64,000 bases of DNA from Flavobacteriales bacterium (GTDB lineage Bacteria; Bacteroidota; Bacteroidia; Flavobacteriales_D; Sanyastnellaceae), in assembly GCA_018402085.1 (NCBI GenBank), contig JAGYJM010000002.1, positions 2,867,501 through 2,931,500 on the forward strand, read 5' to 3'. Shown here piece after piece: positions 34,579 through 43,700 of the stretch. The translations under genes and the position numbers were made by a program. Position 1 is the stretch's first letter. Each line of letters starts with the position of its first letter. Below the pieces are notes generated by a model that was not told where the DNA came from, searched no databases, and worked only from the letters and a program-made list of their open reading frames with translations.

Positions 34579-35826
34579 GTGTTATACCTCAGACTTCTTA
34601 AAGAAAGCTTTCTTTTTGCGTGGCAGGCGATCGTTGTGAATCGCTTGCGCACCTTTCTTTCACTGCTTGGCGTGATGGTGGGCATCTTTGTCATTTCGGC
34701 TGTTTTCACCATGGTCGACTCCATGGAAGACAGCCTAAAAGATACCTTCAGCATGATCAGCGATGATGTACTCTTCGTGCAAAAATGGCCCTGGGGCCCT
34801 GGTGAAGATGGTGAATACGAATGGTGGAAGTACTACCAGCGTCGACAGCCAACTATGCGCGATATGGATGATCTCCGCGACCGGCTTTCGAATGCGGAAG
34901 CCATCGCATATCAAACAGGTACATCAGGAAGTGCCGAGCAGGACAACAACACCATCACAAACCTGCAGATTACTGGTGTATCAAACGAGTACAACCGGGT
35001 AATGGAGATTCAGCTCGATCGAGGCAGGTACTTTACTGACTTCGAATTCAACGGCGGAAGACCCCTCGCTCTGATAGGTGCAGAAGTAGCCGATATGCTT
35101 TTCCCGAACGGTGAGGCACTCGGTCAAGCGATCAAGGTGAAAGGTCTCAAAGTCACTGTTATCGGCATCTTTAAGCGAGAAGGTGTTTCGATCATCTCTG
35201 ATGGATTTGACCGAATGGTCATGCTGCCCGCTCGCTTCAGCCAGCGGATGATCAACATGGAGAAAGCCGAGTCTTCCATCCTGGTCAAAGCCAAAAACGA
35301 TGTGACCAATGCCGAGCTGAAAGATGAAGTCATTCAACAATTCCGATCGGTCAGAAAAGTGAGCCCGCGAGAAGACAACGATTTCAGCGTGAACCAGATG
35401 GATATGCTGACCGGATTTATCGATAGCGTGTTTGCACAGGTAGAGATCGGCGGGTGGTTCATCGGTATCTTCGCCATTCTCGTTGGGTGCTTTTCAATTG
35501 CCAACATCATGTTCGTCTCCGTCAGGGAACGCACGAGAATCATCGGTATTCAGAAAGCGCTGGGTGCGAAAAACGCATTTATCCTCGGGCAATTCCTCTT
35601 TGAGTCGGTTGCGCTCTGCATTTTCGGTGCCTTGATGGCATTGGCACTAATCTTGTTGCTTTCGGGGCTTCTGAACCTTTTTGATTTGGGTATTTCTTTT
35701 TCCCTCCACATAGATCGTTTTATCATCGCAATGCTGATCGCGGTATTCTCCGGACTGATCGCAGGAATCGCTCCTGCGCGGAAGGCTGCTTCAATGGATC
35801 CTGTTGATGCGATGCGGGGGCACTAA
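34579..35826 (+). CDS. MacB/FtsX-type ABC transporter permease
   Basis: An inner-membrane permease of the MacB type (lipoprotein/macrolide/peptide export or mechanotransmission). One N-terminal helix (RLRTFLSLLGVMVGIFVISA), a periplasmic core with the MacB-like MDDLRDRLSN region, and three C-terminal helices; VRERTRIIGIQKALGAKN and PARKAASMDPVDAMRG are family signatures. I prefer the GTG at 34579 (415 residues) because the ATG at 34519 precedes a TACCTTCG box at 34547-34554; that ATG would add 20 residues. The ATPase is not encoded here. Confidence 0.9.
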   Translation: MLYLRLLKESFLFAWQAIVVNRLRTFLSLLGVMVGIFVISAVFTMVDSMEDSLKDTFSMISDDVLFVQKWPWGPGEDGEYEWWKYYQRRQPTMRDMDDLRDRLSNAEAIAYQTGTSGSAEQDNNTITNLQITGVSNEYNRVMEIQLDRGRYFTDFEFNGGRPLALIGAEVADMLFPNGEALGQAIKVKGLKVTVIGIFKREGVSIISDGFDRMVMLPARFSQRMINMEKAESSILVKAKNDVTNAELKDEVIQQFRSVRKVSPREDNDFSVNQMDMLTGFIDSVFAQVEIGGWFIGIFAILVGCFSIANIMFVSVRERTRIIGIQKALGAKNAFILGQFLFESVALCIFGALMALALILLLSGLLNLFDLGISFSLHIDRFIIAMLIAVFSGLIAGIAPARKAASMDPVDAMRGH

Positions 35827-35860
35827 GTACAGTTTTTCTCCCTTTATTGCTGAATCAGCA

Positions 35861-35881
35861 CACCGCAGAAGCGGTGGATGT
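35861..35881 (-). repeat. 21-base hairpin repeat, short type
   Basis: Stem CACCGC/GCGGTG with AGAA loop (TTCT on the element strand) followed by GATGT. Intergenic, after the ABC permease. Confidence 0.78.
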
Positions 35882-35914
35882 GAAGGCTTCGCGATTCGCA
35901 AACTGAATCCATGC

Positions 35915-36075
35915 ATCCGTAAAATGGTGGGGTTTGAGGCTTGGAGGGTGTTGATTTGGGGCCGAACTTCGCTGCACGCAGTTGGCTGCGATGCCAACCA
36001 AAACAATGCGCGCGGTGGTGGCGGGGGAGGGGCCCATCATCGTGGAGAAATAGCGGGATCGGGACGAAATTCCGC
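35915..36075. repeat. Dispersed intergenic repeat, copy B
   Basis: Same family as 26768-26950 and 61275-61434: starts ATCCGTAAA, holds hairpin GTTGGC/GCCAAC, the core GGTGGCGGGGGAGGGGCCC, and ends GAAATTCCGC. It lies between the convergent ABC permease and transglutaminase-like genes. Confidence 0.8.
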
Positions 36076-36107
36076 ATCAACTCAACACTCCTTCAGGCAC
36101 TACATCC

Positions 36108-37019
36108 CTATCTCGGTTTGACAAATTTCAAAACCGTCACTCCATTCAACGAGAGGTAATAGGCACCCGGGCTCATTTCGCTTTCGCTAAAGTGTAAAGC
36201 ATATCCGTCGCCACGCTTTTCGATCGTGCAGGGGTAAGTCTCCTCTCCTGCTGACCTAAAGAAAACCGCAGATTCTATCGGGTAGGAGGCCGTTTCAATG
36301 ATGATATGGTCTCTGGCCAGGATTCCAGTCGTACGCCTTGCCAACCCGATGCCCATGTTGTAGTATCCCTCATAACGAACGGGCTGCCTGAAGAACTGAC
36401 GCTTTGTAAATTTGGATTCAGACAAGAACCATCTTTTATTCTCAGGGCGGTGACGGTTTTGGAATCGAACGGGATCCACAAGAAACCAATCCTCACTATA
36501 CGACTTTACAAACTGCTTCTTATCAGTGTAACCGGCAGCCCATGTTACGTCTGCCAGGTACCATTGACCATTCATGAATACCGCATTCCATGAATGATTA
36601 GAGTCAGACATCCTTCCTACTGCGTCACTTCCTGTTTTTGCATACCCGTCAATGACTTCGCATTTGATGAAAGCATAAGCACAAAGCTCTCGCAAAAGGT
36701 AGGCATACCCTGCACACACAGCCTCCCTCTTCTTCAGCACCTGAGCAGGATCAGCGCTTTTTGCTGAATAATCATACCGGATGTTCTCTGCAACCCAGCG
36801 ATAAAGCACCCTGAAGCGTTCGGCCTCCGTCTCCAGTCCGGCTGTGAGCCGACGTGAGAGTTCGCCCGGATCTTCAATTCCGACCGCAGAAAAGTGCAGC
36901 GCAATGCTATCCGACCGGGTATAGTCAAGCGACCGCAAATCCTGAGCGAACCCGGCCAGTGAAAGAATCATCAGGCTAGTGGCAATCAGCCACGCCTTTG
37001 TTACGAACTTCATACTCAT
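36108..37019 (-). CDS. Exported transglutaminase-like protein
   Basis: A 303-residue protein with a signal peptide (about 1-25, ending LAGFAQ; the second Met, two codons in, is an equally good start). The transglutaminase/protease-like triad is visible: Cys in REAVCAGYAYLLREL, His in MSDSNHSWNAVFM and Asp in WYLADVTWAAG. Such periplasmic domains are usually thiol proteases or peptide-binding proteins rather than cross-linking enzymes. Substrate unknown. It converges with the ABC permease across repeat copy B. Confidence 0.87.
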   Translation of the reverse strand: MSMKFVTKAWLIATSLMILSLAGFAQDLRSLDYTRSDSIALHFSAVGIEDPGELSRRLTAGLETEAERFRVLYRWVAENIRYDYSAKSADPAQVLKKREAVCAGYAYLLRELCAYAFIKCEVIDGYAKTGSDAVGRMSDSNHSWNAVFMNGQWYLADVTWAAGYTDKKQFVKSYSEDWFLVDPVRFQNRHRPENKRWFLSESKFTKRQFFRQPVRYEGYYNMGIGLARRTTGILARDHIIIETASYPIESAVFFRSAGEETYPCTIEKRGDGYALHFSESEMSPGAYYLSLNGVTVLKFVKPR

Positions 37020-37082
37020 CTAACGATTCAGCAGCCTAAGATATTGAAGCGGGTAGATTGCCTGAGCCAAAGGAAGCCCTTC

Positions 37083-37123
37083 GCATCCCCTGCTTCCCGA
37101 TAAATCGGGAAAGGTCTCGCGCG
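37083..37123 (+). repeat. Hairpin repeat, long type, degraded copy
   Basis: GCATC, then an inner hairpin TTCCCGAT/ATCGGGAA as in the other long copies, but the outer arms CCCTGC and GCGCGG no longer pair well. Intergenic. Confidence 0.6.
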
Positions 37124-37166
37124 GAAGACACCCTGAGAATTCATCACCAAACGGGCTTCAACACAA

Positions 37167-37192
37167 GAAAAAAGGCCCCACCCGGAGCCTTT
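37167..37192 (-). terminator. Intrinsic terminator of the sucA-sucB transcript
   Basis: On the minus strand AAGGCTCC/GGGGCCTT (one mismatch) with a short loop is followed by TTTT. It lies 22 bases after the sucB stop. Confidence 0.75.
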
Positions 37193-37214
37193 TCAAAGTA
37201 ATGTAATAAGATCC

Positions 37215-38537
37215 TTACAATCCAAGCAGCACCTCTCCAGGCTCTTTGCCATTGAAAAGTATGCGTTCAGGATTTTCGAGCATTTCTTTGATCTTATAGA
37301 GGAAACTCACGCTCTCTTTACCATCAATGATGCGGTGATCGTAGGAGAGTGCGACATACATGACCGGACGAATGACTACTTCGCCGTTTTCAGCGACTGG
37401 GCGCTCAACAATGTTATGCATGCCCAGGATTGCGCTCTGCGGCGGATTGATGATCGGTGTGCTGAGCATCGAGCCAAACACGCCTCCGTTGGTAATCGTA
37501 AAGGTGCCGCCGGTCATCTCATCTATTGTAATCTTACCATCGCGGGCTTTGATGGCCAGGCGTTTAATCTCACTTTCGATTTCAGCGAGGCTCATCATCT
37601 CCGCATTGCGTACTACAGGCACCATCAGGCCTTTAGGAGAACTCACGGCAATGCCAATATCACAGTAATCGTGGTACACGATCTCCTTTTCTTCAATACG
37701 CCCGTTCACTGCCGGGTAGTGACTCAAGGCGATTGTCACGGCTTTAGTAAAGAATGACATAAAGCCAAGTCCAACTCCTTTTTCTTCTTTAAACTGGTTC
37801 TTGTACTTCGCGCGAAGGTCCATGACGGGCTTCATGTTCACTTCGTTGAAGGTGGTCAGCATGGCCGTATCGTTCTTGACGCTTACCAGGCGTTCAGCGA
37901 CTTTGCGGCGCAGTGATGACATTTTCTCGCGACGCTCCGTGCGTTCTCCGGTGTAGCCGCCGTTGCTGGCTGCTGAAGTGTCGAATCCTGCCGCCATGGC
38001 CTTCACCACGTCGTCTTTAAGGATGCGACCGGCTTTGCCACTGCCCTGCACCTGCTCAGCACTCACTCCGTTTTCGTCCATGAGTTTTTTCGCCGCCGGT
38101 GAAGGATGCCCTGTAGCGTAGGTTTCCGTTTTGGCGCTTTCTTTTTGAGCCGCTGGACTTGTCCCGACTTGTCGGGAAGCGGCGGATGTATCAGTTTGCT
38201 GACCGCTCGACTGTTTTTCAGCGTCTTTTGGCTCTTCCTTCGCCGGCTCATCTTCTTTCCTTTCAGAAGAACCGTCGCCAGCACCTTCGGGCTTTTCAGC
38301 ATCAGTGTCGATCAGGCAAACCACCTGTCCGACCTCAACAACATCGCCTTCTTCAGCCTTAAGGGTGATGACACCGGCAGCTTCAGCGGGTAATTCAAGT
38401 GTTGCTTTGTCTGAGTCGACTTCTGCAATGGTTTGGTCTTTCTCGACGTAATCACCGTCTTTGACCAGCCATTCGGCGATTTCTACTTCAGATATGGATT
38501 CGCCCGGGCTCGGGACTTTCATTTCGAGGGTTGGCAT
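37215..38537 (-). CDS. sucB: 2-oxoglutarate dehydrogenase E2 (dihydrolipoyl succinyltransferase)
   Basis: The core of the 2-oxoglutarate dehydrogenase complex; transfers succinyl from lipoyl to CoA. 440 residues: a lipoyl domain (about 1-77, lipoyl-Lys in [12 protein letters not shown]), a long Glu/Lys/Ser/Ala linker, the E1/E3-binding domain ([14 protein letters not shown]), and the catalytic domain with [11 protein letters not shown] long-type hairpin repeat (38148-38189) is translated inside the linker as [14 protein letters not shown]. It follows sucA by 21 bases; E3 (lpd) lies elsewhere in the window. Confidence 0.96.
   Translation of the reverse strand: MPTLEMKVPSPGESISEVEIAEWLVKDGDYVEKDQTIAEVDSDKATLELPAEAAGVITLKAEEGDVVEVGQVVCLIDTDAEKPEGAGDGSSERKEDEPAKEEPKDAEKQSSGQQTDTSAASRQVGTSPAAQKESAKTETYATGHPSPAAKKLMDENGVSAEQVQGSGKAGRILKDDVVKAMAAGFDTSAASNGGYTGERTERREKMSSLRRKVAERLVSVKNDTAMLTTFNEVNMKPVMDLRAKYKNQFKEEKGVGLGFMSFFTKAVTIALSHYPAVNGRIEEKEIVYHDYCDIGIAVSSPKGLMVPVVRNAEMMSLAEIESEIKRLAIKARDGKITIDEMTGGTFTITNGGVFGSMLSTPIINPPQSAILGMHNIVERPVAENGEVVIRPVMYVALSYDHRIIDGKESVSFLYKIKEMLENPERILFNGKEPGEVLLGL
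38148..38189 (-). repeat. Hairpin repeat, long type, inside the sucB linker
   Basis: Same orientation as the gene: ACATC, outer arms GCCGC/GCGGC, inner hairpin TCCCGAC/GTCGGGA. It differs at only a few bases from the intergenic copy at 27142-27184 and is translated without a stop. Confidence 0.8.
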
Positions 38538-38558
38538 TGCGGGGAAATGTTTCGTTGG

Positions 38559-41285
38559 TTATGCTTTAACCTTAGCGTTTTCAAATAAACGGGAGAGAAT
38601 GAGAGCGTGGCGTTGATCGTGTACGCGCGGCGAGCCGGCTGCAGGGCTTCCGCTGGCTTGTCTGGAGATGCATTCTAGTTGCACCTCTCTCCAAGTTCGA
38701 AGAATGAAGCTCCAGGCACCCATATTTTCCGGTTCTTCCTGAACCCAGATCAGTTTTTTGTCACGACCATACTTATCGAGAACGGCGTCCAGTTGCTTTT
38801 TCGGCAGCGGATAGAGCTGCTCGAGTCGCACCACGGCGATGTTCTCACCGGTTTCGTTTTTCTCTTTGTATTCGAGAATGTCGTAGTAAATTTTTCCGCT
38901 ACAGAACGCGATGGTGTCTACATCCTTCTTGTTCACGTCCGGATCGTCAATCACTTCACGGAAACCACCTGTCGCCAACTCTTTGAGTGAACTCACTGCC
39001 TTCGGGTAACGAAGCAGTTTCTTCGGTGTCATCACAATCAGCGGCTTGCGGAACGGACGTTTCACCTGGCGTCGAAGCAAGTGGAAAAAGTTTGCAGGCA
39101 GCGTACAGTTGGCTACTTGCATATTGTATTCAGCGCAAAGTTGCAGGAAACGCTCCAGTCGCGCACTTGAGTGCTCAGATCCCATTCCTTCATATCCGTG
39201 AGGCAGGAACATCGTCAGGCCGTTCATGGTGCGCCACTTATCTTCAGCAGCGCTGATGAACTGGTCAATGGTAATCTGTGCGCCATTAAAGAAGTCTCCA
39301 AACTGCGCTTCCCAGATGGTGAGTCCTTGCGGTGTACCGAAGGCATAGCCGTATTCGAAACCGAGTACACCGTATTCGCTCAAAAGCGAATTGTAAATCG
39401 AGAACTTTCCTTGTTTATCGCTAAGGTGGTTCAGCGGAACAAACTCTTTCTCTTCGTCTTCCGTTTTGATGACGGCGTGACGGTGCGAGAAGGTACCGCG
39501 CTCAGAGTCTTGTCCGGACACACGTATCGGATGGCCCTCGTCGAGCAGTGTGGCATAAGCCAGCATTTCACCCATGCTCCAGTCGAGACGATCTTCTTCA
39601 ATCATCTTCGTGCGCTCATCTACGAGCTTTTTCATCTTTCGAAAGAAGTTCTCGTCGTCTGGTAAGGTGGCCAGTTTTTTACCGAGTTCTTTGAGTTTCT
39701 TAACGGGCACCGCCGTCTTTGGTGACGTTTCAAAGTCTTCGGGTGTAGCGCTGCGGTAATCTTTCCAGGTTTCTTCTAGAAAGTGTTTTACGTAGGCTTT
39801 GGAGATTTCTTTAGCTTCATCAAACTTTGCATTGAGTTCAGCCTCCAGGGTCTTTCGTGCTTGCTGCCCTTCTTCCTGGGTCATGAACCCTTCATTGATA
39901 AGGCGTTCAAGATAGACTTCCCGCGGATTGGGGTGATCGGCAATTGCTTTGTACAGCTTTGGCTGGGTAAATTTAGGCTCATCGCCTTCATTATGTCCGT
40001 ATTTTCGATATCCCAGCAAATCAATGAACACATCTTGATTAAAAGTTTGCCGGTACTCAAGCGCAATGCGCATGGTCTGTACAACAGCCTCTACATCGTC
40101 TGCATTCACGTGGAATACAGGTGAGAGGGTCACTTTGCCGACGTCAGTGCAGTACGTAGATGAACGTCCGTCAAGGTAGTTCGTGGTAAACCCAATCTGG
40201 TTGTTTACCACGATATGAATAGTACCTCCGGTGCGGTAGCCGTCGAGCTGTGCCATCTGCACTATTTCATAGACCACTCCTTGTGCAGCAATTGCTGCAT
40301 CACCGTGTATCAGGATCGGCACAATGGCTTTTTCATCTTTGAGGTAGTGGTCAATTTTCGCACGTGTGAGACCTTCAACCACAGGGTCTACCGCCTCAAG
40401 GTGTGACGGATTAGGTGCCAGGGTGAGGTGTACAGTTTTTCCGGAATCTGCCGTTACCCTGGTGGAATATCCGAGGTGGTACTTCACATCACCATCAAAG
40501 GTGTCGACCTCATCATACTCTTTACCTTCAAACTCACTGAATATTTCATCGTAAGGTTTGCCGAAGATGTGCGCCAGGGTATTCAGTCGGCCCCGGTGAG
40601 CCATGCCGACCACAAACTCTTTCACTCCCCTTTTCGACCCTGCTTCTACGAGGTCATCCAGGGCGGCGATCAGGCTTTCATTTCCCTCAATAGAGAAGCG
40701 TTTCTGGCCTACGAATTTACGTTGGAGAAACTGCTCAAAGACTGTGGCCTGGTTGAGTTTCTTAAAGATTTGCTTCTTCTCATCCTTGTTGAATTTCGGT
40801 CGATTGCGCAGTTCAATGCGGTCGCGGATCCATTCAACAATTTCCGGTTTGCGGATGTACATGTACTCGATCCCGGTATGCTGGCAGTAGGTTTCTTTCA
40901 GGTGATCAATAATGCTTCGGAGTGTAGCCTTTCCGATACCGATTTCCTCACCTGCTTCAAATACGGTATCGAGGTCTTTCTCATAGAGCCCGAAATTTTC
41001 AATATCCAGGGTAGGCGTATACTGTCTGCGGGTTCTCACAGGATTTGTGAGGGTGAACAAGTGCCCCCGAACGCGGTACCCATTGATCAGGCTGAGCACT
41101 TTAAATTCTTTCTGTACGTTTTCCGGTATTGCTCCGCCTTCTCCGTAGGTGGTGCGGGCAAAATCGAAGCCCTCAAAGAACTTTTGCCATGTGGTATCGA
41201 CCGATTCCGGGTCTTTTTGGTATTGCTGATATAACGCATCTATCGCGTCAACATCGGCATTGCTCAGATATGAAAATGAATCCAT
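38559..41285 (-). CDS. sucA: 2-oxoglutarate dehydrogenase E1
   Basis: Thiamine-diphosphate-dependent decarboxylase of the 2-oxoglutarate dehydrogenase complex. 908 residues from the ATG at 41285, near the family length. Signatures include EQFLQRKFVGQKRFSIEG, VVGMAHRGRLNTLAHIFGK, the diphosphate motif IHGDAAIAAQGVVYE...VVNNQIGFTT, and LFLPHGYEG-like MFLPHGYEGMGSEHSSARLE. The C-terminus ends with the usual SRQASGSPAAGSP region. The frame stays open to 41342, but a TACCTTTG box 25 bases upstream of 41285 supports the chosen start. Confidence 0.97.
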   Translation of the reverse strand: MDSFSYLSNADVDAIDALYQQYQKDPESVDTTWQKFFEGFDFARTTYGEGGAIPENVQKEFKVLSLINGYRVRGHLFTLTNPVRTRRQYTPTLDIENFGLYEKDLDTVFEAGEEIGIGKATLRSIIDHLKETYCQHTGIEYMYIRKPEIVEWIRDRIELRNRPKFNKDEKKQIFKKLNQATVFEQFLQRKFVGQKRFSIEGNESLIAALDDLVEAGSKRGVKEFVVGMAHRGRLNTLAHIFGKPYDEIFSEFEGKEYDEVDTFDGDVKYHLGYSTRVTADSGKTVHLTLAPNPSHLEAVDPVVEGLTRAKIDHYLKDEKAIVPILIHGDAAIAAQGVVYEIVQMAQLDGYRTGGTIHIVVNNQIGFTTNYLDGRSSTYCTDVGKVTLSPVFHVNADDVEAVVQTMRIALEYRQTFNQDVFIDLLGYRKYGHNEGDEPKFTQPKLYKAIADHPNPREVYLERLINEGFMTQEEGQQARKTLEAELNAKFDEAKEISKAYVKHFLEETWKDYRSATPEDFETSPKTAVPVKKLKELGKKLATLPDDENFFRKMKKLVDERTKMIEEDRLDWSMGEMLAYATLLDEGHPIRVSGQDSERGTFSHRHAVIKTEDEEKEFVPLNHLSDKQGKFSIYNSLLSEYGVLGFEYGYAFGTPQGLTIWEAQFGDFFNGAQITIDQFISAAEDKWRTMNGLTMFLPHGYEGMGSEHSSARLERFLQLCAEYNMQVANCTLPANFFHLLRRQVKRPFRKPLIVMTPKKLLRYPKAVSSLKELATGGFREVIDDPDVNKKDVDTIAFCSGKIYYDILEYKEKNETGENIAVVRLEQLYPLPKKQLDAVLDKYGRDKKLIWVQEEPENMGAWSFILRTWREVQLECISRQASGSPAAGSPRVHDQRHALILSRLFENAKVKA

Positions 41286-41310
41286 TTGGATGCGTCGGAG
41301 ATTTAGTTGA

Positions 41311-41318
41311 CAAAGGTA
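41311..41318 (-). promoter_or_regulatory. Bacteroidota -7 promoter element of sucA
   Basis: TACCTTTG on the minus strand, 25 bases before the sucA ATG. The -33 position lacks an exact TTG. Confidence 0.6.
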
Positions 41319-41415
41319 CAAACTGTGACAGAGTATCAGCACCTGTGTTACGGAGAAGCTGCTCTAAAAATTGTCAGGCATTCCCCCTTCAGGCACCGCT
41401 GCTTATTCATGAGCC

Positions 41416-41784
41416 TCAAATATTTCCGTACTTCAGTCGTGAGAACACTTTCTGCGCTTCACGGTGAATTAGCAGTGCACTCAGGTGTTGTATGATCTTT
41501 TCCGGTCGTTCTTGCGCAAAAACCTGAGCGACATGTTGTTCGGGTATATCTACGCGATAAAATAACTCAGCCATCCTTCCGGGTTGTTCTCTTTGAACAA
41601 TGATGAGAAAATCGTTCACATAGTTGAGAAGATCATTGGCATCCTGCAACCCGTTGAGTGCACTTTCTGGTATGAGGTCGGCGCTGAGGTCTTTGTTGAT
41701 TTGCTTCGCCATCATTTTGAGCACTTTGGGGCGATCTCCAGCTTCTTGAGGTGCCTGGCTCCATGGAATGACCTCGTCACTCAT
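41416..41784 (-). CDS. Conserved-looking small protein of unknown function
   Basis: A 122-residue mainly helical cytosolic protein (MSDEVIPWSQAPQEAGDRPK start), with a region VNDFLIIVQREQPGRMAELF followed by YRVDIPE. No family is recognised with certainty. Its ATG overlaps the stop of the prenyl synthase gene by 4 bases, so it is translated with it. It ends 98 bases before the sucA promoter box. Confidence 0.7.
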   Translation of the reverse strand: MSDEVIPWSQAPQEAGDRPKVLKMMAKQINKDLSADLIPESALNGLQDANDLLNYVNDFLIIVQREQPGRMAELFYRVDIPEQHVAQVFAQERPEKIIQHLSALLIHREAQKVFSRLKYGNI

Positions 41785-42761
41785 ACCGCACGTTCACCTA
41801 CCAATTGTGCGAGATAGCGAAACAGCCCGCGACTGTCATCAACGACATTTAACTGCTCAAGATTGGTCAAAGCCGCCCGATAATGGTGGCTCAGTTCTTC
41901 TTTGAGGGCATTATCAGCACCAGTGGCCAGAAAAATGCTTCTGACCGCATCCACCTTTGCTATTGGGTCATGAGCTTGTCCGAGCCAGCCATCCAGCGCT
42001 TTGCGCTGCCCATGATCTGAAAACTGAAGAGCACTGAGGTAAAGAAAGGTTTTTTTGTCTGCCAGGATATCGCCTCCTACTTGCTTGCCGAACGTCTCGG
42101 GATCACCGAAGGCATCGAGGTAGTCATCTTGCAACTGAAATGCAAGGCCCACATGGATACCGTAATCATACACCGCTTTTTGCTGAGCTTCTTCAGCGCC
42201 GGCAATAATGGCCCCCATCTGCAGGGCGGCAGCCAGTAAAACCGACGTCTTCAGGCGAATCATTTCGAGGTATTCATCGATACTGACATCGTTGCGTTGC
42301 TCAAACTCCATGTCGAGCTGCTGACCTTCACACACCTCCCTAGCCGTTTGATTGAAGAGGCGCAGAAGCGCCGGAAGCGAAGCAGTATCTGACTTCGCGA
42401 GCGCATCGTAAGCCTGCACAAACATGGCGTCGCCGCTTAGGATGGCCGTATTATCGTTCCATTTCTCATGCACAGTAGGCATGCCTCGACGGAGCGGCGC
42501 TTTATCCATGATGTCATCATGCATCAGGGTGAAATTGTGAAAGGTCTCAACTGCCACCGCTGCATGCAACGCTTTAGCCGGATCAGCGCCGAAAGCCCCG
42601 GCTGCAGCAAGCACCATTGACGGACGTAGCCTTTTGCCACCTATGCTCATAAGGTACCTGCAAGGTTCGTACAGACCGTGGCCTGGATAAGCGTTCTGGC
42701 TTTGTTCCAATGCACCTTCTACTTGTTCACGGTAGTGGGCGAGCAGCTCTTTATGGGTCAT
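41781..42761 (-). CDS. Polyprenyl (geranylgeranyl/farnesyl-type) diphosphate synthase
   Basis: Condenses isopentenyl diphosphate with allylic diphosphates. 326 residues from the ATG at 42761 (MTHKELLAHYREQ); a GTG at 42782 overlapping the rmlA stop would add seven residues. The first Asp-rich motif is LMHDDIMDKAPLRRGMPTVH and the second QLQDDYLDAFGD; GGKRLRPSMVL binds the isopentenyl substrate. The residues before the first motif (ETFHNFTLMH) are typical of short-chain (C15-C20) enzymes; product length is inference. Confidence 0.93.
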   Translation of the reverse strand: MTHKELLAHYREQVEGALEQSQNAYPGHGLYEPCRYLMSIGGKRLRPSMVLAAAGAFGADPAKALHAAVAVETFHNFTLMHDDIMDKAPLRRGMPTVHEKWNDNTAILSGDAMFVQAYDALAKSDTASLPALLRLFNQTAREVCEGQQLDMEFEQRNDVSIDEYLEMIRLKTSVLLAAALQMGAIIAGAEEAQQKAVYDYGIHVGLAFQLQDDYLDAFGDPETFGKQVGGDILADKKTFLYLSALQFSDHGQRKALDGWLGQAHDPIAKVDAVRSIFLATGADNALKEELSHHYRAALTNLEQLNVVDDSRGLFRYLAQLVGERAV

Positions 42762-42781
42762 CGTGGTGCTTGTGCGATGCA

Positions 42782-43651
42782 CTAATCCGGAAATTTTAAC
42801 TGTTCGAGGAGGTACTCTCCATACCCGCTTTTACGCAAAGGCTCAGCGAGTTCACTAAGCTGATCGTCACTGATGTAGCCCATACGCCATGCGACTTCTT
42901 CGATACAACCGATTTTCAAACCCTGTCGTTCTTCGATGACCTGCACGTACTGTCCGGCCTGCATCAGGCTCGGAAAAGTACCTGTGTCGAGCCATGCCGT
43001 ACCACGTTTCATTTTTGCCACCTGCAAACGGCCTTGTTGGAGGTACGTTCTGTTCACATCTGTGATTTCGTATTCACCGCGGTCACTGGGCTTCAATGCT
43101 TTTGCAATTTGAATAACATCATTGTCATAGTAATACAATCCGGGAACGGCATAGTTCGAACGCGGCTGTGCGGGTTTTTCTTCGATACTAAGCACCTTGT
43201 TCGACTTGTCAAACTCCACAACGCCATATCGTTCGGGGTCACTGACATGGTAGGCGTACACGAGCGCACCATCAATGTCAGCGTTATCTCGCAGCAAACG
43301 GCCGAAGCTTTGCCCGTAGAAAATATTATCGCCCAGAATGAGTGCGACCTTATCATCACCGATAAAGTCTTCGCCAATGACAAAAGCCTGAGCAAGACCG
43401 TTCGGTTCAGGCTGCTCGGCATATGTGAAGCTGCACCCGAGTTGACTTCCATCGCCAAGCAGTCGCTGAAAACCGGGGAGGTCATGAGGGGTGCTAATGA
43501 TCAGTACTTCACGAATGCCACTGATCAGCAGTGTGGAGAGTGGGTAGTAGATCATCGGTTTGTCGTAAACCGGCATCAGTTGTTTGCTGATGGCTTTTGT
43601 CAGAGGATACAGGCGTGTGCCACTGCCTCCGGCGAGGATAATTCCTTTCAT
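42782..43651 (-). CDS. rmlA: Glucose-1-phosphate thymidylyltransferase
   Basis: Makes dTDP-glucose from dTTP and glucose 1-phosphate, first step of dTDP-rhamnose synthesis. 289 residues. The nucleotide loop is [20 protein letters not shown], followed by [15 protein letters not shown], the metal site ILGDNIFYG, and [17 protein letters not shown]. The C-terminal half ends with the allosteric helix region typical of RmlA. A TAGCTTTG box lies 26 bases upstream. rmlD is 30 kb away in this window. Confidence 0.96.
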   Translation of the reverse strand: MKGIILAGGSGTRLYPLTKAISKQLMPVYDKPMIYYPLSTLLISGIREVLIISTPHDLPGFQRLLGDGSQLGCSFTYAEQPEPNGLAQAFVIGEDFIGDDKVALILGDNIFYGQSFGRLLRDNADIDGALVYAYHVSDPERYGVVEFDKSNKVLSIEEKPAQPRSNYAVPGLYYYDNDVIQIAKALKPSDRGEYEITDVNRTYLQQGRLQVAKMKRGTAWLDTGTFPSLMQAGQYVQVIEERQGLKIGCIEEVAWRMGYISDDQLSELAEPLRKSGYGEYLLEQLKFPD

Positions 43652-43677
43652 CTCAGGGTCGGGTTAGTATGTCGACT

Positions 43678-43685
43678 CAAAGCTA
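43678..43685 (-). promoter_or_regulatory. Bacteroidota -7 promoter element of rmlA
   Basis: TAGCTTTG on the minus strand, 26 bases before the rmlA ATG. Confidence 0.5.
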
Positions 43686-43700
43686 ATGAAAGCCGCGGGC

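Noticed and set aside
34386..34754. 123-codon extension of PurH
   Set aside because: It overlaps the divergent ABC permease and lies upstream of the likely purH promoter box.
40428..41234. 268-codon plus-strand frame opposite sucA
   Set aside because: Antisense shadow of a strongly conserved enzyme gene.
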